Positions 58,895 to 64,000 of a DNA stretch of 64,000 nt are shown one piece after another. Source of the stretch: Astragalus membranaceus (taxonomy: Eukaryota > Streptophyta > Magnoliopsida > Fabales > Fabaceae); the NCBI GenBank assembly GCA_039519185.1, contig CM076851.1, positions 27,962,857 to 28,026,856 of the forward strand, in the 5' to 3' direction. The stretch's first letter is position 1; each line of letters opens with the position of its first letter. The position numbers and the translations under genes were made by a program. The notes under the pieces were generated by a model, which saw only the letters and a list, made by a program, of their open reading frames with translations, searched no databases and was not told where the DNA came from.

Positions 58895-60115
58895 CTAAAA
58901 TTTACGGAAAAAAATAGGATCTATAAATACGTGTAGTTTATTTCTCGATAGTTGGATTGGTGACAAATAAAAATTAATTTCGTAATAAATTATGTAAAGT
59001 GTGATGTTAGCCAGTGTGTTTTGAGCTACTTTAAAGTCTGAAAAGAAATTTAGTTGTTCATATATGAAAAGTCTGTTGGAATGAAATAGCAATGCAAAAC
59101 AGTGTATTTAGGGATACTTAAGTAGTCGGAAAAAATTAACTGGTCAAATAGGCATAGTTTGTTCCTCAATAACCCGTTTGGTGAAGAAAAAATTTCATAA
59201 CATGTTTATGTAAACTACGATGCTAAGTAGTGTGGTTTTTGATGCTTTAGTGATTGCAATAATACGTTTTTTGATGCTTTAGTGTTCGCAAAAAAGTCCA
59301 AGTATTCAAATATGCACAAATTGTGCCTCAAAAACCGGTTTGGTGAAAAAAAATAAAAAAATTTCGTGACAAAATACATAAAGTGTGATGCTAAGCATTG
59401 CGTTTTGAGTTACTTTAGTGTTTGAAAAAAAAATTAACCGTTCAAATACTCAAAGTTCATTCCTCAATATCAATTTTTTTTAACTATTTGAATACGTAAA
59501 GTTTGTTCCTCAGTGATCGGTTTGGTGAAAAAAATCATTTCAAAACGAAATGTGTAAAGTACGATGCTAATTAGTGTTTTTTGATGCTTTGGTGTTCGTA
59601 AAAAAAATTCAACTACTCAAATATGCAAAGTTTTTGTCTCAATAACCAATTTGGTGAAAAAAAATATAATTTCGTGACAAAATACGTAAAGCGTGATGCT
59701 AAGCAGCATGTTTTGGGGTACTTTAGTGTGCGAAAAAAATTATAACCGTTCCAATACTCAGAGTTCATTTCTCAATAACTGATTTGGTGAAAAAAATAAT
59801 AATTTCGTGACAAATATGTACACACTCTATTTTAGTTTTAAAGTTTGTAATCGCCTTTTTTATTACATATTTTATTTAATTCATACTTACCTTCAATTTA
59901 AACAATATTTTCTCATGTAGTGTGTTTTTGGATGCTTTAATGATCGCAATAGTATGTTTTTTGATGCTTTAGTGTTTGCAAAAAAATCCAATGATTCAAA
60001 TATGCAAAATTGTGCCGCAAAAACTGGTTTGGTGAAAAAAATATAATTTCGTGACAAAATACATAGTGTGATGCTAAGCAGTGTGTTTTGAGGTACTTTA
60101 GCATTCAAATGATCA
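58895..60115. repeat. diverged repeats of the ~130-bp family
   Basis: Six or more units with GTAAAGTGTGATGCTAAGCA-like cores (near 58992, 59210, 59378, 59545, 59683, 60058) and GTTTGGTGAAAAAAAT words. Units are more diverged and less regular than at 54417. They lie directly inside the Helitron end at 60224 and are probably part of that element. Confidence 0.75.
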
Positions 60116-60196
60116 ACAAATGAGACTTTTTCATATTGCAATTTTAAAAACAAATTTTAACAAAACAGAAATTTCGTATTAACTGAAGTTTTTGCT

Positions 60197-60224
60197 CTGT
60201 GCGACGCACAGGTCCACGCGCTAG
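60197..60224 (+). mobile_element. Helitron 3' terminus
   Basis: CTGTGC-GAC-GCACAG forms a perfect 6-bp stem with a 3-nt loop, followed after 9 nt by CTAG and then T. It has the same layout as the terminus at 11251. The 5' end was not found; the repeats immediately upstream are likely internal. Confidence 0.82.
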
Positions 60225-60440
60225 TACATATTAAACTCTAAATATATTTTTTAGAAGTCGTCCTTGAAAAATAAATTTTTTAGAAGTTAGTTAATTTGCA
60301 ACTGTGTACGTGTTGTTTAGGAGTGTACGCTATTCTTTTTTTTTTTTATAAGAATGAATGATATTCTTTATAATTTCTCATTGACATCCATGGCAACCAC
60401 AAGACATAGTCATCATATCATGGCCATTTGTCTCTATGCC

Positions 60441-60450
60441 TATAAATAGG
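60441..60450 (+). promoter_or_regulatory. TATA box of the peroxidase gene
   Basis: TATAAATAGG, 63 bp before the ATG. Transcription would begin near 60470-60480, giving a leader of about 30 nt. Confidence 0.75.
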
Positions 60451-60503
60451 ATCGTTTTCTGCCTTGTATAGCAACTACAAACCAACACAAATTTGGGAAA
60501 AAC

Positions 60504-61072
60504 ATGAATTCCCTTCGATTAACACTTGTGACAGCTTTGTGCTGTGTAGTGTTTGTGCTTGGAGGTTTACCCTCCTCCTCAGATGCACAGCTAGATCCAT
60601 GGTTTTACAGGAAAACTTGTCCTAAACTCCAGTTTATTGTGTTTGATGTCTTAAGAGAAGTTTCTCAGAAAGATCCTCGTATGCTTGCTAGTCTCATCAG
60701 GGTTCACTTTCACGACTGTTTTGTTCTAGTAAGTAATTAAAATATTATATTATATTTTTCTCTTTTTTATTCTTATTATTTTAATTAAATTTTTCGTTGA
60801 TCTCTATTAAATGAGTATCTCTTATTTTTAAGTATTAGTTATAAATATCTATTTCTGTCATTTTATATTTATAAGCTAGTTTACCCGTTAATTTACAAAA
60901 TACTTTAAATTTAATCTTCTAATTTATCTGCTATCAACTCTCTCTTATAAGCTTATCCACTAAAAGTCAACCTATCCGCTATTCTAACTTATAAGCTATC
61001 CGCTATTTTTTACTGACTTGGATAAAATATTATGTGTGGTCTATAGATAAGTTGAGATAATAATCACTTAAA

Positions 61073-61147
<75 letters not shown>

Positions 61148-62822
61148 GTGGAGAACCAAATAAATTGAGTATGTGAATCATGGCTGTAACAGGGGTGTGA
61201 TGCATCAGTATTATTGAACAACACTGCTACAGTTGAGAGCGAACAGGATGCTGGTCCAAATGCCAACTCCTTAAGAGGTTTGGATGTTGTGAACCAGATC
61301 AAGACAGCTGTTGAAGAAGCTTGTCCTAACACAGTCTCTTGTGCTGATATTCTCACACTTGCAGCTGAAATATCTTCACTTCTGGTATATACATATAATC
61401 ATTTTTAACACATAACATAATAATTATTTTATTCGTCTTAAAATAATAGTACAAGTTTATATTTATAGGCTGGCGGTCCATATTGGATAGTTCCCTTAGG
61501 AAGAAGGGATGGTTTAAAAGCAAACCGAACACTTGCTAATCAAAACCTTCCAGGTCCGTCCTTCACCCTACCTCAACTTAAATCTGCCTTTGCTGCTCAA
61601 GGCCTCAACACTGCAGATTTAGTTGCACTCTCAGGTACATATGCAATATTAATTTTCTTATAAAACTATCTATAACAATAACAGAAAACTATTTTTTCCA
61701 TTTTAGTCCTTGAAATTTCAAAATCATCACTTTTAGTCACCCAAGTGTTTTTTCTGTTTAAAAGTGCTGATGTGACTTTTTTTATTACATGGCTAGGGAC
61801 TAAAAAAAATAATTTTTTTATATTTGCAGTGACTAAAAGAGAAGCCACCACAGTTTTCTTAAACACAAAAACACGTTGGGAACTAAAAATGATAGTTTTA
61901 TAAATTGAAGAGACTAAAACGAGAAAATATTTTTTTACATGGACTAAAACAAAAAATTATTATATTTGCAGGGATTTAATAATATTTAAACCTTAAAAAG
62001 TTTACAACAAAAAATGTTGGCAATATATAATCAATATTGAAAAAAAAATATTTTGAATACTTTTAATTAAAAAATATTATTTTTTATCTTAAAAGTACCC
62101 AAGAAACAATACATATTCCTGGAATATAAGATTTTCATATATTTTTTTAATTTAATTTATATACACAAGAGGTGTATAAGTGTTTTACGGTGTTTACCAA
62201 TTATAGTTTGACACATCATTAAAAATAAATTAATCAATTAGTAACCACCAGTTAGTCAATCCATAATCAATCACTTCATAAAGTGTGATTAGCCGTGGTT
62301 GTAAAAACCTTTACATAGCATATGTATATAAATTAAACTCATTTTTTTTCAGGCGCACATACAATTGGGAGAGCACGTTGCCTCTTCATTGTTAACAGAC
62401 TATACAACTTCAATGGTACTGGCAAACCTGATCCAACTTTGGACACAATTTACTTACAAGAATTGCGTAGTAGATGCCCAAATGGTGGACCTGGAAATAA
62501 CCTCGTAAATTTTGATCCAACCACTCCTGATATATTTGACAAAAACTACTACTCCAATCTTCAGGTTAAAAAGGGCTTGCTTCAGAGTGACCAAGAGTTA
62601 TTCTCAACACCTGGAGCAGATACTATTAAGATTGTCAACAAATTCAGTAGTAACCAAAATGCTTTCTTTAAAAGCTTTGGGGATTCGATGATTAAAATGA
62701 GTAAGATTGATGTGTTGACGGGAGGGCAAGGAGAAATTAGAAAACAGTGCAATTTTGTTAACAAAAGGTCTGTTGAACAAGATATAGCCACTGTAGTTGA
62801 GGGTGTATTTAGCTCAATCTAA
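60504..62822 (+). CDS. class III secretory peroxidase, four exons
   Basis: Plant class III peroxidases are secreted haem enzymes that reduce H2O2 with phenolic donors. Exons 60504-60728, 61193-61384, 61469-61634 and 62353-62822 all join at GT/AG introns and give 350 residues, the usual length, with the classical three-intron layout. Residues 1-28 form a signal peptide ending SSSDA, so the mature protein starts at Q29 (QLDPWFYRKTCP). Distal haem pocket RVHFHDCF (R66, H70), calcium-site GCDAS, proximal histidine in LVALSGAHTIGRA. All eight conserved cysteines for four disulfides are present, plus N-glycosylation sites NNT, NRT and NGT. FVLGCD replaces the commoner FVQGCD at the first intron. 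The C-terminal tail RSVEQDIATVVEGVFSSI extends beyond the last cysteine as in horseradish-type isoenzymes and may direct it to the vacuole (inference). The ATG is the first after the TATA box. Confidence 0.95.
61076..61147. repeat. (AT)n microsatellite in peroxidase intron 1
   Basis: About 35 nearly uninterrupted AT units, broken once by TTTAT, 46 bp upstream of the exon 2 acceptor. Confidence 0.95.
61690..61932. repeat. fold-back repeat in peroxidase intron 3
   Basis: CCATTTTAGTCCTTGAAATT and ATCACTTTTAGTC near the left are mirrored by GACTAAAA and AACTAAAAATGATAGTTTTA near the right. This is an imperfect inverted repeat of the kind left by a small MITE; it explains much of this intron's 718-bp length. 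No target duplication was resolved. Confidence 0.5.
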
Positions 62823-62856
62823 GTAAATTATGATTATGGCGTACTCTTCAATCATT

Positions 62857-62862
62857 AATAAA
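62857..62862 (+). terminator. polyadenylation signal of the peroxidase gene
   Basis: AATAAA, 35 nt after the stop codon, followed by T-rich DNA. Confidence 0.65.
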
Positions 62863-62869
62863 AGAGTAA

Positions 62870-63530
62870 TAGGCACAATCATGTCTTGTGCCCGCTACTA
62901 TAGTTGATATGTACTCTATGTGTGTAAGATTATTTCCTTTCATGTAGTATTGTTGATCAATTTCATGCTCTTTCAGTTTGTCATCTGTTTTTTAGTATTG
63001 AAAGGGAAGAAAGTTAAACTTAATAACCATTTAATATTGTTCTGTAGCGTATTTCTAGACATGTATCCGATCTTAGACACAAACTTCGATCCTTGATAGT
63101 TGGTAGGAGTTGGGCTTGATCAACCGAGCTCTGCGTCCGATCTGAGGCAGGTGGTACCTGCGAAGGCACTCAGACGCTCAAGTCAGCTAGAGAACTGATT
63201 AGAGGTAGGAATGTAGGAAAGAATGTGTACCTTTAATGAAGCATTCAATGCTTATTTATAGAGTTTGGTGGTGTTTGACCTGATGGATCAGGACCGTCCG
63301 ATCTTGCGCTGCGATTTTGGCCATTGATGAGTGGATCTTGCATTCTTAAATGGGGCATTTTGTAAATGGGCCAATCATATCTATTTAGTGTAAATTTGGA
63401 CTAAATCGATACATGTAACTTTTTTCTTATATAAAATATCAAATGGAGTACTTTCTTTAATTTCTTCTACACCTTTTTCGGTTAAATTCTGTTACCTATT
63501 TTTGTTGCAAGTAATATATTAAATGGTTAT
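62870..63530 (-). other. gene-free stretch with an LTR-like relic
   Basis: From 63043 (TGTAGCGTATTTC) sequence of higher GC content runs to about 63330; on the minus strand it has CTATAAATAAGC (TATA-like) followed by a leader with CGCAGGTACCACCTGCC and ends GCTACA. This resembles the 3' half of a reverse-oriented LTR. No target duplication or partner was found. Confidence 0.3.
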
Positions 63531-63533
63531 TAA

Positions 63534-63738
63534 CCAATCAAGTGGTAGTTGGGCTTGTATCCCATTCCAAGGTCACGGGTTCGAAATTTGAGTGTGGCAA
63601 AAATTCTGTTGGGAGGGGAGAACCACACGAACTGGCAAAGCCGGGTATACACGTAGTCAGCCAGATTTCTTGGTGTAGATTAGTCATCAACAAAGCCAAT
63701 AGAAACTGCCCTCAATAATATTGGTAACCAAAAAAAAG
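63534..63738 (+). mobile_element. SINE, about 205 bp
   Basis: Box-A-like TCAAGTGGTAGTTGGGC and box B GGTTCGAAATT (63578) are followed by a body with GAGAACCACACGAACTGGC and GTATACACGTAGTCAGCC and an A-tail at 63729-63738. No clear target duplication was found, so borders are approximate. Confidence 0.7.
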
Positions 63739-64000
63739 AATGTGGAACTCAAGAAAGAGAAGGAGAAGAAATCACTCTCACGATGAATTGACTTCTATCC
63801 CACCACCGTTGAAATTTACATACTTTGGATCAATAGAAATATTTTTAAAAAGAAAATTGGAAGTTACGTTGAAAAAGTATCAAAAGCTGTCTGTAATTAT
63901 TTCGTTAAATGTGTTTGAAAGTTTACTTATTTTGAAAAGGAAATATGAAACATGACATGTGATACAATACTGGTATTAGAGTACTCTTCTGAGATATCGA
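63739..64000. other. gene-free end of window
   Basis: AT-rich; the 71-codon frame at 63740 is lysine-rich, has no recognisable domain and follows the SINE tail directly. Confidence 0.5.

Noticed and set aside
61214..61408. Independent small genes at 61214-61408 and 62439-62822
   Set aside because: They are exons 2 and 4 of the peroxidase, read from internal methionines.

Overview
The window looks like a transposon-rich intergenic stretch of a plant nuclear genome, most likely a papilionoid legume close to clover, medick or pea. That placement is an inference from the AT-rich background, the Ty1/copia, Ty3/gypsy, CACTA, hAT and SINE families present, and the codon style of the one intact gene. 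The only complete protein-coding gene I can defend is a four-exon class III secretory peroxidase at 60504-62822 (+). Nearly everything else is mobile DNA, much of it nested.

Layout. 1-2790: intergenic DNA with a 69-bp tandem duplication, a 314-bp hAT-type MITE and a 5'-truncated SINE. About 2790-11279: probable Helitron body with internal duplications and pieces of host genes (a recognisable BSK kinase TPR exon), ending in a canonical Helitron hairpin plus CTAG. 11622-24678: a Ty3/gypsy-like element with TSD GTGGG and no recognisable coding sequence; its left LTR holds an inverted (twin-primed) LINE fragment and its interior holds a CACTA element carrying an RCC1-like gene fragment. 25229-33747: a short TIR element split by a deleted Ty1/copia element, itself split by a 2.46-kb solo LTR. 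33915-44706: a decayed L1-type LINE split by a 5-kb CACTA element whose transposase has lost its start codon and carries one nonsense codon. 45189-49210: a 4-kb solo LTR containing a second, reverse-oriented 1.26-kb solo LTR. 49839-54281: SINE, possible Helitron end, hAT MITE and a third CACTA relic. 54417-60224: ~130-bp repeats, a reverse-oriented LTR relic, a SINE inside a SINE-like sequence, a MULE-like region with two opposed gene fragments, and a second Helitron end. 60400-64000: the peroxidase gene, an LTR-like relic and a SINE.

The elements do not cooperate as a system; the order of insertion can be read from the nesting. The most unusual observations are in the LTRs: an AATCGATT array with a ~32-bp period upstream of the copia TATA box; two different LTRs in which CG-rich palindromes occur in pairs 21-22 bp apart, the pairs repeating every ~72-74 bp, with different palindrome sequences; and a perfect hairpin conserved by covariation between two gypsy-like LTRs. 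Helitron 2 ends about 217 bp upstream of the peroxidase TATA box, so it probably defines the upstream limit of that promoter.
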